Below the pieces are notes generated by a model. It had not been told where the DNA came from. It did no database searches and saw only the letters and a list, made by a program, of their open reading frames with translations. Positions 54,184-63,653 of a stretch of 64,000 nucleotides of DNA are shown in pieces (the stretch's first letter is position 1; each line of letters begins with the position of its first letter). The stretch is from Comamonas avium (GTDB taxonomy: Bacteria > Pseudomonadota > Gammaproteobacteria > Burkholderiales > Burkholderiaceae_C), in NCBI RefSeq assembly GCF_014836675.1, contig NZ_JACSQK010000003.1, positions 62,001-126,000 of the forward strand, read 5' to 3'. A program made the translations under genes and the position numbers.

Positions 54184-55182
54184 ATGCAAACAAATCTGCT
54201 GAAACCCAAGACGATTAATGTTGAGCAGCTTGGCCACAACCGTGCCAAGGTAACGCTGGAGCCTTTTGAGCGTGGCTATGGCCATACGCTGGGCAACTCC
54301 CTGCGTCGCGTTTTGCTGTCGTCCATGGTGGGTTATGCAGCGACGGAAGTCACGATTGCCGGCGTGCTGCATGAGTACTCGTCCATCGATGGCGTGCAAG
54401 AAGATGTGGTCAACATCCTCCTGAACCTCAAGGGTGTGGTGTTCAAGTTGCATAACCGCGACGAAGTGACTTTGAGTCTGCGCAAGGATGGCGAAGGCGT
54501 GGTGACCGCGCGTGACATCCAGACTCCCCATGACGTCGAGATCATCAATCCTGATCACGTGATTGCCAACCTGTCGCAAGGCGGCAAGCTGGATATGCAG
54601 ATCAAGGTAGAACAAGGCCGTGGCTATGTGCCCGGTAACGTGCGCCGCTACGGTGACGAGTCGACCAAGTCGATCGGCCGCATTGTGCTGGATGCATCGT
54701 TCTCGCCTGTTCGTCGCGTGAGCTACACCGTGGAATCTGCACGTGTAGAGCAGCGTACCGATCTGGACAAGCTGGTTGTCGAAATCGAAACCAACGGCGC
54801 AATCAACGCTGAAGACGCAGTGCGCGCATCCGCCAAGATTTTGGTGGAGCAGCTGGCTGTGTTTGCTCAGCTGGATGGCGAATTTGGCGAAGGCGGCATC
54901 CTGCAAGCTGGCGGCAGCCGCACCAGCGCACAAACGTTCGATCCTATCTTGCTGCGTCCTGTGGACGAGCTGGAGCTGACCGTACGTTCCGCAAACTGCC
55001 TGAAAGCAGAAAACATTTACTACATCGGTGATCTGATTCAGCGCACCGAGAACGAGTTGCTCAAGACACCTAACCTGGGTCGTAAGTCGCTCAACGAAAT
55101 CAAGGAAGTCTTGGCTTCCCGCGGTCTGACTCTGGGCATGAAGCTCGAGAACTGGCCACCAGCAGGCCTGGAAAAGCGTTAA
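54184..55182 (+). CDS. rpoA: RNA polymerase alpha subunit
   Basis: 332 residues. N-terminal dimerisation domain to about 235 ([21 protein letters not shown] conserved; core [15 protein letters not shown]) and C-terminal domain from about 250 that binds UP elements and activators ([20 protein letters not shown] core). Start preceded by GAGGAAG. Located between rpsD and rplQ as in most bacteria. Confidence 0.98.
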   Translation: MQTNLLKPKTINVEQLGHNRAKVTLEPFERGYGHTLGNSLRRVLLSSMVGYAATEVTIAGVLHEYSSIDGVQEDVVNILLNLKGVVFKLHNRDEVTLSLRKDGEGVVTARDIQTPHDVEIINPDHVIANLSQGGKLDMQIKVEQGRGYVPGNVRRYGDESTKSIGRIVLDASFSPVRRVSYTVESARVEQRTDLDKLVVEIETNGAINAEDAVRASAKILVEQLAVFAQLDGEFGEGGILQAGGSRTSAQTFDPILLRPVDELELTVRSANCLKAENIYYIGDLIQRTENELLKTPNLGRKSLNEIKEVLASRGLTLGMKLENWPPAGLEKR

Positions 55183-55205
55183 TTCGCGACTTCAAGCTAT
55201 AATCG

Positions 55206-55237
55206 CTGGCTCTTTACCTGCAAGGGTAGAGGGCCAG
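55206..55237 (+). promoter_or_regulatory. Hairpin with T-rich tail between rpoA and rplQ
   Basis: CTGGCTCTTTACC (55206-55218) pairs with GGTAGAGGGCCAG (55225-55237), including two G-T pairs, followed by TTATTTTTC. It resembles a weak terminator or attenuator before rplQ. A TATAAT box at 55198-55203 overlaps its left edge; no clear -35 box was found. Confidence 0.5.
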
Positions 55238-55311
55238 TTATTTTTCACATACGTGCACCGAGCGGTACCTGATTACGGCCACTCGACCAAACTACCTAAA
55301 AGGAAAGCACC

Positions 55312-55698
55312 ATGCGTCACGGCAACGGACTCCGTAAACTGAATCGTACTTCTTCGCACCGCAAGGCGATGCTGCAGAACATGATGAATTCTTTGATCGA
55401 ACACGAAGCGATCAAGACCACTGTGCCTAAGGCCAAGGAACTGCGCCGCGTGATCGAACCCATGATCACTTTGGCCAAGGTTGACACAGTGGCTAACCGC
55501 CGCTTGGCATTTGACCGTCTGCGCGACCGCGACAGCGTCACCAAGCTGTTCAACGTGCTGGGCCCCCGCAACGCAAAGCGTCCTGGCGGCTACACACGTA
55601 TCCTGAAGATGGGCTTCCGCGTTGGTGACAATGCACCCATGGCTTTCGTGGAACTGGTTGAGCAAGCTGAAGAAGCGCAAACACAAGCTGCAGAATAA
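55312..55698 (+). CDS. rplQ: Ribosomal protein L17 (bL17)
   Basis: 128 residues; begins [20 protein letters not shown]. Sits near the peptide exit tunnel. Start preceded by AAAAGGAAAG. Last gene of the alpha operon. Confidence 0.98.
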   Translation: MRHGNGLRKLNRTSSHRKAMLQNMMNSLIEHEAIKTTVPKAKELRRVIEPMITLAKVDTVANRRLAFDRLRDRDSVTKLFNVLGPRNAKRPGGYTRILKMGFRVGDNAPMAFVELVEQAEEAQTQAAE

Positions 55699-55706
55699 TT
55701 CTGTGC

Positions 55707-55712
55707 TATAAT
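55707..55712 (+). promoter_or_regulatory. -10 box before the initiator tRNA gene
   Basis: A consensus TATAAT lies 10 bases before the tRNA. The sequence 17 bases upstream, at the end of rplQ, is a poor -35 box, so the tRNA may also be expressed by read-through from rplQ. Confidence 0.5.
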
Positions 55713-55722
55713 TTGGAAATAC

Positions 55723-55799
<77 letters not shown>

Positions 55800-55806
55800 A
55801 ATCAAA

Positions 55807-55838
55807 AACCCTGTTGAAGCAATTCAACAGGGTTTTTT
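55807..55838 (+). terminator. Intrinsic terminator after the initiator tRNA
   Basis: AACCCTGTTGAA (55807-55818) and TTCAACAGGGTT (55823-55834) form a perfect 12-bp stem with a GCAA tetraloop, followed by further T residues. Confidence 0.93.
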
Positions 55839-56091
55839 GTTGTTTGCATTCTGAATACGGCTCGCACATTCAAGAGCAAGCGCAGCACGTGCGGCTGCAC
55901 AGACGCTGGGTGCAGCTTGGAGGGTGGAGGAGGTGGCGTGCCTAAAGAGCCCTGAGCAGGCCTAAAGAGTCTTCAATGCCAGAAGTGCGAGCGTAACCAT
56001 GGCAGTTGCTGGGCGTTTTCAGAAGCTCTGCAATGATGGGCAGTTGCTGCCAAAATGACGCCCCTTGTTAGATATGGCCTCTACAAATAAA

Positions 56092-56177
56092 TAGCTAGCA
56101 ACGCTTGTCAAATAAGGTTTTCAAATGGTTTTGTATCTGAAAACCTTATCTCATAAGCGCTAGCAGCTCATTTTTTT
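56092..56177. repeat. Intergenic palindromic repeat before the Hsp70-like gene
   Basis: Outer arms TAGCTAGCAACGCTTGT (56092-56108) and ATAAGCGCTAGCAGCTC (56153-56169), inner arms AAGGTTTTCA and TGAAAACCTT, followed by seven T. The core GGTTTTGTATCTGAAAACC is shared with the copy at 35934. The rest of the gap 55839-56091 has no recognisable gene. Confidence 0.75.
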
Positions 56178-56206
56178 ATGAGAGCTGCCTTCGGTTGAAA
56201 TTTCGC

Positions 56207-57457
56207 ATGCACATCCTTCCACATACGACGCTGGGTATTGACTTCGGCACTTCCAATTCGGCCATGGCATGGCGCACTGCAGGCAGCACAGCGCAATTGG
56301 TGCCGCTGGAAGGGCGTGCTGCAGCCATGCCTACGGCGCTGTTCTTTAACTATGAAGACCGCACTACGCACTATGGGCGTGATGCCATGCACCAGTATCT
56401 GGCGGGTGAAGAGGGCCGCTTGATGCGGTCACTCAAAAGTCTGCTGGGCAGCAGCTTGCTGCAAGATAAAACAGCGGTGCATGGCCAGCTGGTGAGCTAC
56501 CAGGATGTGATCGCCATGTTCTTGAAGCACCTGGCGCAACAGGCACAGCAGCACATGGGCGGCATGCCTGAGCGTGTTGTACTGGGCCGCCCGGTGCATT
56601 TTGTGGACGGCAACCCAGAGCGCGATGCACAGGCTCAAACCTCGCTGCAAGCTGCTGCACATACGGCAGGTTTCCAGGATGTGGCTTTTCAGCTGGAGCC
56701 GATTGCTGCTGCGCTGGACTATGAACAGCGTTTGAGCCAGGAAGCGTGCATTTTGGTGGTGGACATTGGCGGCGGAACGTCTGACTTCACCGTGGTGCGG
56801 CTGGGGCCGCAGCATGCGGGCAAGCGCGATCGTACGCAAGATATTCTGGCCACCACTGGTGTGCACATTGGCGGGACTGATTTTGACCACAGGCTCAACG
56901 TTGCACAGGTGCAGCCTCTGCTGGGTCTGGGCCACCAAGGGCCTTCGGGTCGTGAGGTACCCAGCCGCACTTTTTATGACCTGTCGACCTGGCATTTGAT
57001 CCAGTGGCTCTACAGCCCCAAGGCGCTACGCGATGCTGAGGCAATGCGCAATGACTACAGCGATCGCAACCTGCACGCACGGTTGATGCGTGTCTTGCAG
57101 GAGCAGGCAGGCCACCGTGTGGCGGATGCCGTGGAGCAAGGCAAGATCAGTGCATCCAGCATGGCAGCGACCGCTGCGCTGGATTTGGGCTGGCTGGAGG
57201 CCGGACTGGCAGCGCAGATCACGCCCGAAGGCTTGGCCCAGCATCTGCAGCTGCTGCTGGCTGATGTGGTCAAGTGTGCCCAGGAGTGCGTGCAGGCGGC
57301 AGGCCTGCAAAAAGATCAGGTGACGGCTTTGTACCTGACGGGTGGCTCTTCAGCCTTGCAAACCTTGCGTGATGCGCTGGGTGTGGCTTTTCCCGGTGTG
57401 CCGCAAGTGGCTGGTGATTTGTTTGGTGGTGTGGCTTCTGGGCTTGCCTACGCATAA
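56207..57457 (+). CDS. Short Hsp70-family protein (YegD-like)
   Basis: 416 residues from the ATG at 56207 (a TTG at 56195 is also in frame; neither has a good ribosome-binding site). The actin-like ATPase half of Hsp70 is present: LGIDFGTSNSAMAW at the N-terminus (phosphate 1), VVDIGGGTSDFTVV near 185 (phosphate 2) and YLTGGSSALQTLRDAL near 377 (adenosine). There is no C-terminal substrate-binding domain, matching E. coli YegD. Client and function are unknown. It is isolated, with a repeat upstream and 285 bases without a gene downstream. Confidence 0.88.
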   Translation: MHILPHTTLGIDFGTSNSAMAWRTAGSTAQLVPLEGRAAAMPTALFFNYEDRTTHYGRDAMHQYLAGEEGRLMRSLKSLLGSSLLQDKTAVHGQLVSYQDVIAMFLKHLAQQAQQHMGGMPERVVLGRPVHFVDGNPERDAQAQTSLQAAAHTAGFQDVAFQLEPIAAALDYEQRLSQEACILVVDIGGGTSDFTVVRLGPQHAGKRDRTQDILATTGVHIGGTDFDHRLNVAQVQPLLGLGHQGPSGREVPSRTFYDLSTWHLIQWLYSPKALRDAEAMRNDYSDRNLHARLMRVLQEQAGHRVADAVEQGKISASSMAATAALDLGWLEAGLAAQITPEGLAQHLQLLLADVVKCAQECVQAAGLQKDQVTALYLTGGSSALQTLRDALGVAFPGVPQVAGDLFGGVASGLAYA

Positions 57458-57742
57458 GGGCCACTCAACGGCTTCTGGTGAGCCGTGATTGCCCGTATGC
57501 CTGTTTGCGAACCCTGCGTACTGTCTGCAGCGTATTAAACCTCGTATGAGGCGCAAACTTGTGACTGGCTGAGCCGCGGTAGCAGCACTCAGTCGGAATC
57601 AGCACACTCGCGAGGCAGCATCGTTGCAAGGCAGGTGGTGACAAATGACCTCCACTGTCCCTGTCTTGCAAGCTATGCCAAATCTGAAAATGCGTGCTCA
57701 GTTGAACGCTGGCTGAGTACGCGTTAGCTGCTACTTCAGCGG

Positions 57743-58666
57743 TTACTCGTCTTGAGCTTCGCGTTTGATCTGCAAAGCGCGGTCGTACAGGGTGTTGCGG
57801 CTGGCGCCCGTGATGTCGGCGGCCAGTTTGACCGCGGTTTTGGTGGGCAGCTCGGCCAGTAGCAGGCGCAGCACGCGTTCGCCTTCACCGCTTTCCTGCT
57901 GCACTTCTACGGGGTGCAGAACCACCACAAATTCGCCTTTGATGCGCGTGGCATCGGCATCCAGCCAGTCTGCTACATCTTGGGCCGCATGGGTGGTGAT
58001 CTGTTCGAATTGCTTGGTGATCTCGCGCGCCAGTGTGACCTTGCGTGTACCGAGTACCGCCAGGGCCTTGGCCATATCCTGGATACGGTGTGGCGCTTCC
58101 AGCAGTACGACGCAGCGTGCTTCGTCGGCCAATTTTTGTACGCTGGTCTGGCGCTCAGCGTTCTTGGTGGGCAAGAAACCGGCAAAGACAAAGCCTCCAT
58201 CGGTCTGGCCGGGTGGCACGCAGCCCGCTACGCTGAGGGCGCTGGTGATGCTGCTGGCACCGGGCAGTGGCATGCTGCGCAAACCGTGGGCTGCCAGCGC
58301 TGCGCACAGGCGCGCACCGGGGTCACTGATGCCGGGGGTGCCTGCATCACTGACATAGGCGATGCGCTGACCTTGCTGCAGGCGCGCAATGATGCCTGCT
58401 GCGGCCTCTGCCTCGTTGTGCTGGTGCACGGCCAGCAGCTGGCTGCCAGAGCGCTCCAGCCCGTAGGAGCGCAGCATGCCCTGGGTATGGCGGGTGTCTT
58501 CGCAGGCAATGGCATCGACCATCTGCAGCACATGCAAAGAGCGCAGCGAGATATCGGCCAGGTTGCCGATAGGCGTAGCCACAACGTACAGTGTGCCCTG
58601 GGGATAGTTTTGGGTGGCAGCGGCTTCACGCGCTGCCGTCAATGCCGAAACGAAAGAGGCGCTCAA
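57743..58666 (-). CDS. rsmI: 16S rRNA 2'-O-ribose methyltransferase RsmI
   Basis: 307 residues from a TTG start at 58666, chosen because AAGGA lies 6 bases upstream on the minus strand. Methylates the ribose of C1402 in 16S rRNA using SAM. Family blocks: GTLYVVATPIGNLADIS, CEDTRHT, SDAGTPGISDPGARL, PLPGASSITSALSVAG and FAGFLP. It is divergent from yraN, and the first codons of the two genes overlap on opposite strands, as described for that gene. Confidence 0.94.
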   Translation of the reverse strand: MSASFVSALTAAREAAATQNYPQGTLYVVATPIGNLADISLRSLHVLQMVDAIACEDTRHTQGMLRSYGLERSGSQLLAVHQHNEAEAAAGIIARLQQGQRIAYVSDAGTPGISDPGARLCAALAAHGLRSMPLPGASSITSALSVAGCVPPGQTDGGFVFAGFLPTKNAERQTSVQKLADEARCVVLLEAPHRIQDMAKALAVLGTRKVTLAREITKQFEQITTHAAQDVADWLDADATRIKGEFVVVLHPVEVQQESGEGERVLRLLLAELPTKTAVKLAADITGASRNTLYDRALQIKREAQDE

Positions 58667-59064
58667 TGTTTTTCCTTGGGAAAAAGCCGCCAGCCGTTCC
58701 TCCCGCGATGAATGCGCAAGCGCGTGGCCGTGCGGGGGAGGATCAGGCCTTGGCCTATTTGCAGGCTCAGGGCCTGCAGCTAATTGCCCGCAATTATCGG
58801 ACGCCCGGACGCGGAGGGGGCGAGATCGATTTAATCCTGCAAGAAGCGGATGGCACCGTGGTGTTTGTAGAGGTGCGCAGTCGCAGTCATGCGGGCTTTG
58901 GTGGGGCGGGCGGCAGCATCGGGCATGCCAAGCGCCAGCGCATTATGTTGGCCGCACAGCATTGGCTGCTTCAACGTGGCGTGCAGGCGGCCTGCCGTTT
59001 TGATGTGGTGCTGATTGATGCACAGCGCCAGCAGTGGCTGCGTGCGGCCTTTGATGCCACCTAG
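58666..59064 (+). CDS. yraN: YraN-family (UPF0102) nuclease-like protein
   Basis: 132 residues from the ATG at 58666, with AGAGG 6 bases upstream. A later ATG at 58708 gives a shorter form starting MNAQARGRAGEDQA, closer to typical homologues, but without a ribosome-binding site. RNYRTPGRGGGEIDLIL and VVFVEVRSRSHAGFGGA contain the acidic residues of a PD-(D/E)xK-like nuclease fold. Exact function unknown. It begins the cluster yraN - diaA-like - dolP-like, the same order as in E. coli, with rsmI divergent. Confidence 0.9.
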   Translation: MFFLGKKPPAVPPAMNAQARGRAGEDQALAYLQAQGLQLIARNYRTPGRGGGEIDLILQEADGTVVFVEVRSRSHAGFGGAGGSIGHAKRQRIMLAAQHWLLQRGVQAACRFDVVLIDAQRQQWLRAAFDAT

Positions 59065-59156
59065 ACAGCGGAACTATGTAGAGATGTCTCAGTCAGATGC
59101 GGTGTTAACCGAACGCTACAAAATCTGAGAAAGCACGCAGTTATCATCAGCACTCC

Positions 59157-59753
59157 ATGCTTGAGCAACAAATCCAACAGCATTTCATCGACAGCGCCGA
59201 CTTGAAGTACCAGTCCGCGCAGACGTTGAGTTTGCCCATCTCTTCGGCCGTTCAGGCCTTGCTGGCCTGCATCACAGGCGGCGGCAAAATTTTGGCCTGC
59301 GGGTCGGGGGCATCTGCCAACCAGGCGCAGATGTTTGCCAGTCTGTGCGTGAGCGGCTTTGAGCGCGATCGCCCGGAGCTGGCGGCCCTGGCACTGACAT
59401 CAGACAGCGGCTTTCTCAGCGCAGGCTCTGGTGCAGCGAATTTGTCGAACCACTACGTGGCGCGGCAGGTACGGGCACTGGGCCAGGCCAGTGATGTGCT
59501 GCTGGTCATCTCTATCAGCGGCCATGAAAGCAGCATGCTGGAGGCCGTAGAAGCCGCCCATGAGCGCGACATGATGGTGGTGGTGCTGACAGGGCATACA
59601 GGGGGGGCACTGGCTGGACGTGTGCGGGAGACCGATGTGCTGATTTGTGTACCCCACGAACGGCCAGCACGTGTGCGCGAAGTGCATGACTTGGTACTCA
59701 ACTGCCTGTGCGATGGTGTTGATACCCAATTACTAGGCGAACAGGAGTCGTAA
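59157..59753 (+). CDS. diaA: DiaA/GmhA-like SIS-domain protein
   Basis: 198 residues with a sugar isomerase (SIS) fold: ILACGSGASANQAQMFAS near residues 44-61 and VLLVISISGHESSMLEAVEAA near 117. In E. coli the gene between yraN and yraP is diaA, which binds DnaA and promotes initiation of replication. The paralogue GmhA makes heptose 7-phosphate; position favours DiaA, but sequence alone does not fully exclude GmhA. The stop TAA shares its last base with the next start (taATG). Confidence 0.82.
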   Translation: MLEQQIQQHFIDSADLKYQSAQTLSLPISSAVQALLACITGGGKILACGSGASANQAQMFASLCVSGFERDRPELAALALTSDSGFLSAGSGAANLSNHYVARQVRALGQASDVLLVISISGHESSMLEAVEAAHERDMMVVVLTGHTGGALAGRVRETDVLICVPHERPARVREVHDLVLNCLCDGVDTQLLGEQES

Positions 59754-60409
59754 TGAAAGAACAGTGGCGTCGAACAGGTTTGGCCATCGTGGCTGCGGGC
59801 ATGCTGGTGGGGAGCCTGTCGGCTTGCGTGCCATTGCTGGTGGGCAGCGGCGCGGTGACGGGTGTATTGGTGGCATCTGACCGCAGAACTTCTGGCATGT
59901 ACCTGGAAGATCTGCGTATCGAGCAAAAGGCAGCGTCTTTGATCAGAGATGTTCTGAACAATGGCGAGCGCGTGAGCGTCACCAGCTTTAACCGTCTGGT
60001 GCTGCTGACTGGAGAGGTACGTACCGCTGCTGAAAAAGCGCAGGTAGAGCGCATTGTGGCGGGCGTAGAAAACGTGCGCACCGTGATCAATGAGCTGGAG
60101 GTCGTGCCCTTTATCTCTTCCATCGCACAGCGCAGCAAAGACACGTTCATCACCAGCAAGGTCAAGGCCAGCATTTTGGATGCCAAGGACTTGCAGGCCA
60201 ACACCATCAAGGTGGTGACAGAGATGAATGTGGTCTATCTGATGGGCATCCTGACACCGCGCGAATCCAAGCGTGCTGCAGAAATTGCACGCGGTGTGAA
60301 CGATGTACGCAAGGTAGTGCGTGTGTTTGAGACGATCACGGAAGAAGAACTTGCCAGCTACCGGACCACTCCGGCACCCGTTGAGCAAGACCCTGCAGCT
60401 CAAAACTAA
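59753..60409 (+). CDS. dolP: BON-domain lipoprotein (DolP/YraP-like)
   Basis: 218 residues with a lipoprotein signal: lipobox LSAC with the acylated Cys25. Two BON domains follow, roughly residues 50-118 and 125-195 (VLLTGEVRTAAEKAQVERI and VVYLMGILTPRESKRAAEIA, the latter a perfect BON beta-hairpin). DolP binds anionic phospholipids and supports outer-membrane integrity and BAM function. Co-translated with the diaA-like gene. A bidirectional terminator follows. Confidence 0.9.
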   Translation: MKEQWRRTGLAIVAAGMLVGSLSACVPLLVGSGAVTGVLVASDRRTSGMYLEDLRIEQKAASLIRDVLNNGERVSVTSFNRLVLLTGEVRTAAEKAQVERIVAGVENVRTVINELEVVPFISSIAQRSKDTFITSKVKASILDAKDLQANTIKVVTEMNVVYLMGILTPRESKRAAEIARGVNDVRKVVRVFETITEEELASYRTTPAPVEQDPAAQN

Positions 60410-60430
60410 AACTAAAGAGCAGGACGCAAA

Positions 60431-60456
60431 AAACCCGGCATAGCCGGGTTTTTTTG
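60431..60456. terminator. Bidirectional terminator between dolP and pilU
   Basis: AAACCCGGC (60431-60439), loop ATA, GCCGGGTTT (60443-60451), with flanking A run on the left and T run on the right, so it can serve both convergent genes. Confidence 0.92.
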
Positions 60457-60471
60457 TGATGGCAGCGGTGG

Positions 60472-61608
60472 CTACATGATGCGAAAGTGCTCAGTACCAG
60501 CGGCCAGATCGGTATTTTTGACGCGTTTGCTGTGCAGCTTGATTTGCAGGCGCAGGTCGTTGACCGAGTCTGCACTGCGCAGCGCATCTTCGTACATGAC
60601 GACCCCGCTTTCATACAGCTCAAACAGCGATTGGTCAAAGGTCTGCATGCCCAGCTCACGGCTGCGCTTCATGATTTCCTTGATCTCCACCACATCCCCC
60701 TTGGCAATCAGGTCAGAGATCAGCGGGGTGTTGAGCATCACTTCCAGGGCGGCTACGCGGCCTTTACCGTCTTCACGGGGCAGCAGGCGCTGAGAAATCA
60801 TGCCCCGCAGGTTGAGCGACAAATCCATGAGCAGCTGTTCGCGTCGTTCTTCCGGGAAGAAGTTCACGATGCGGTCCAGCGCCTGGTTGGCGCTGTTGGC
60901 ATGCAGCGTTGCCAGACACAGGTGGCCGGTTTCAGAGAACACCACGGCATGCTCCATGGTTTCGCGGTCTCGAATTTCTCCCATCAAGATCACATCCGGG
61001 GCCTGGCGCAGCGTGTTCTTGAGGGCGGCCTCCCAGCTGTCCGTGTCCAGTCCCACTTCGCGCTGCGTGATGATGCAGTTCTTGTGGGGGTGCACAAACT
61101 CAATCGGATCCTCAATGGTGATGATGTGCCCTTGGGAATGCTCGTTGCGCCAGTCCACCATGGCGGCCAAAGAGGTGGACTTGCCAGAGCCAGTAGCACC
61201 CACAAAGATGCACAGGCCACGCTGGGTCATCGCCACATCTTTGAGCACTTGCGGCAGGCCCATGGAGTCAATGGAGGGAATGGTTGCCGGAATGGTTCGC
61301 AGCACCAGACCGACACGGCCTTGCTGGATGAAAGCGTTGGCACGAAAGCGGCCAATGCCGGCAGGCGAGATCGCAAAATTGCACTCTTTGGTGCGCTCAA
61401 ACTCAGCCACCTGCTTGTCGCTCATGATGGAGCGCGCCAGTGACATAGTGTGTGCGGCCACCAGCGGCTGATCCATCAGGCGGATGACCTTGCCATCGAC
61501 CTTGATGGCGGGCGGGAAATCTGCCGTGATAAACAAGTCACTGCCCTTGCGGGCCACCATGAGCTTGAGGAGGTCGTTAATAAATTTACTGGCCTGATCG
61601 CGTTCCAT
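60472..61608 (-). CDS. pilU: Type IV pilus retraction ATPase PilU
   Basis: 378 residues. PilT-like AAA ATPase that assists pilus retraction for twitching. Walker A GATGSGKST near residue 138, Asp box with IITIEDPIEFVH, Walker B DVILMGEIRDRETM, and His box LATLHANSANQALDR. Longer than PilT with an extended C-terminal tail, and located directly downstream of pilT, both typical of PilU. ATG preceded by GGAGACAGCGAC. Confidence 0.95.
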   Translation of the reverse strand: MERDQASKFINDLLKLMVARKGSDLFITADFPPAIKVDGKVIRLMDQPLVAAHTMSLARSIMSDKQVAEFERTKECNFAISPAGIGRFRANAFIQQGRVGLVLRTIPATIPSIDSMGLPQVLKDVAMTQRGLCIFVGATGSGKSTSLAAMVDWRNEHSQGHIITIEDPIEFVHPHKNCIITQREVGLDTDSWEAALKNTLRQAPDVILMGEIRDRETMEHAVVFSETGHLCLATLHANSANQALDRIVNFFPEERREQLLMDLSLNLRGMISQRLLPREDGKGRVAALEVMLNTPLISDLIAKGDVVEIKEIMKRSRELGMQTFDQSLFELYESGVVMYEDALRSADSVNDLRLQIKLHSKRVKNTDLAAGTEHFRIM

Positions 61609-61631
61609 GTCGCTGTCTCCAATAGCCGGGG

Positions 61632-62675
61632 TTAGCCGGGGAAGTTTTCAGGCGACTTGGCCTTGCCACGTGCCTCTGCGGCGCTGATGATGTTGCGGCG
61701 CACCAGCTCTGTGAGGTTCTGATCCAGAGTCTGCATGCCCGCATTGCTACCGGTCTGGATAGCGGAATACATCTGTGCAACCTTGCCTTCGCGAATCAGG
61801 TTGCGGATAGCGCTGGTGCCCAGCATGATTTCATGGGCTGCCACGCGGCCACTGCCATCCTTGGTTTTGCACAGTGTCTGTGAGATCACGGCCTGCAGCG
61901 ATTCAGACAGCATGGCGCGGACCATTTCCTTTTCTTCAGCCGGGAACACGTCGATCACACGGTCAATGGTTTTTGCGGCGCTGGAGGTGTGCAGCGTGCC
62001 AAACACCAGGTGGCCCGTCTCGGCGGCAGTCATGGCCAGACGGATGGTTTCCAGGTCACGCATTTCACCTACCAAAATGCAGTCCGGGTCTTCGCGCAAA
62101 GCAGAGCGCAAAGCGGTGGAAAAGGAGTGGGTCATGGGGCCCACCTCGCGCTGGTTGACCAGGCATTTCTTTGAATCGTGCACGAATTCGATGGGGTCTT
62201 CCACCGTCAGGATATGCCCGTGCTGGCTGTTGTTGAGGTAGTCCACCATGGCCGCCAGAGTGGTTGACTTGCCCGAGCCTGTGGGGCCCGTGACCAGTAC
62301 CAGACCACGCGGTTTGAGTGCCAGGTCCGCAAGAATCTTGGGTGCATTCAAATCCTCAAGGGTGAGGATTTTGCTGGGAATCGTGCGGAAAACGGCTGCC
62401 GCGCCCCGGTACTGGTTGAACGCGTTCACACGAAAGCGTGCCAGCCCAGCAATTTCGAACGAGAAATCCACCTCCAGATTCTCTTCATACGCTTTGCGCT
62501 GCCCGTCCGTCATGATGTCGTAGACCATGCCGTGTACCGTTTTATGGTCCAGCGGCTCTACGTTGATGCGGCGCACATCACCGTGCACGCGAATCATGGG
62601 CGGCAAGCCTGCCGACAGGTGCAAGTCCGATGCTTTGTTCTTTACGCTGAATGCCAGCAGGGTGGTAATGTCCAC
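61632..62675 (-). CDS. pilT: Type IV pilus retraction ATPase PilT
   Basis: 347 residues from a GTG start at 62675, standard length. Hexameric motor that depolymerises pili. Walker A GPTGSGKST near residue 133, ILTVEDPIEFVH, CILVGEMRDLETIRLA, and FGTLHTSSAAKTIDR; the AIRNLIRE motif required for retraction is present near the C-terminus. Followed by pilU after 23 bases, divergent from yggS. Confidence 0.97.
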   Translation of the reverse strand: MDITTLLAFSVKNKASDLHLSAGLPPMIRVHGDVRRINVEPLDHKTVHGMVYDIMTDGQRKAYEENLEVDFSFEIAGLARFRVNAFNQYRGAAAVFRTIPSKILTLEDLNAPKILADLALKPRGLVLVTGPTGSGKSTTLAAMVDYLNNSQHGHILTVEDPIEFVHDSKKCLVNQREVGPMTHSFSTALRSALREDPDCILVGEMRDLETIRLAMTAAETGHLVFGTLHTSSAAKTIDRVIDVFPAEEKEMVRAMLSESLQAVISQTLCKTKDGSGRVAAHEIMLGTSAIRNLIREGKVAQMYSAIQTGSNAGMQTLDQNLTELVRRNIISAAEARGKAKSPENFPG

Positions 62676-62775
62676 AGCAGTTTTCCCTCTCTAGGTGTCG
62701 CGTTCGCTGCAGCGACGCTTTTTATGGGCGACTTCGTGTCAGCAGTTTGGCTGGTTTGGTACGCTCGACAAGATT

Positions 62776-63498
62776 ATGACCACGATTGCAAACAAGCTAC
62801 AAAGCGTTCGCGCGCAGATTGCCGACACATGTCAAAGGTGCGGCATACAGCCCACAGCAGTGGCATTGTTGGCGGTCTCTAAAACCTTTCCTGCCGAGGC
62901 GGTCCGCGAAGCGGCCCTGGCGGGACAGCGTGCTTTCGGAGAGAACTACATCCAGGAGGGTGTAGAAAAGATCGCCGCCGTGCGCGCCATGAAAGATGTG
63001 CGGCCGCTGCAGTGGCATTGCATTGGCCCGATTCAAAGCAACAAGACCAGGCTGGTTGCGCAGCATTTTGACTGGGTGCACACCGTTGACCGTGAGAAGG
63101 TGGCGCAGCGCCTGAGTGAGCAGCGCCCTGATGATCTGGCACCGCTGCAAGTGTGCATTCAAGTGAACGTGGATGGCGGGGCCACCAAGTCTGGCTGCTC
63201 CCCGCAAGAAGCGCTGGCTCTGGCCCAGAAGATTGCGCAATTGCCGCGCTTGCAGCTGCGCGGGGTGATGAGCATTCCTGATCCGCAGGACTCGGACGAA
63301 GCCATGCTGGCCATTCATCGCAAGGTGGTGCAGGTGTTTGAAAGCATTCGTGCCTCAGGCATTGCTGGTGCAGCGCAGCTCGATACCGTCAGTCTGGGCA
63401 TGACGGCCGACATGCACACCGCGATTGCTGCTGGCAGCACCATGGTGCGCGTGGGCAGCGGCATTTTTGGTGTGCGTGACTACAGCACCAAAACCTGA
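62776..63498 (+). CDS. yggS: PLP homeostasis protein YggS
   Basis: 240 residues from the ATG at 62776. Binds pyridoxal phosphate through Lys36 in LLAVSKTFP, the same position as in E. coli. The TIM-barrel family motifs FGENYIQEGVEK, WHCIGPIQSNK and LGMTADMHTAIAAGSTMVRVG (LSMGMSxD-like; core GMTADMHTAI) are intact. It maintains vitamin B6 and amino-acid balance. Divergent from pilT, a common gene order. The longer frame from 62695 is not supported. Confidence 0.95.
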   Translation: MTTIANKLQSVRAQIADTCQRCGIQPTAVALLAVSKTFPAEAVREAALAGQRAFGENYIQEGVEKIAAVRAMKDVRPLQWHCIGPIQSNKTRLVAQHFDWVHTVDREKVAQRLSEQRPDDLAPLQVCIQVNVDGGATKSGCSPQEALALAQKIAQLPRLQLRGVMSIPDPQDSDEAMLAIHRKVVQVFESIRASGIAGAAQLDTVSLGMTADMHTAIAAGSTMVRVGSGIFGVRDYSTKT

Positions 63499-63653
63499 GG
63501 CCCCGTGTCAGTTGATGTGGCACAAGCACGGCCCAGTGTTTGCCCGTGTTGTGTATACAAAAGATGTGAACACGCTCGCTCAGAAAAAGACGGCATGCTA
63601 AGCTGGATTCCATAGATAAGGCAGTGAATGACTGCCGAAAATTTGGAGAAAAC

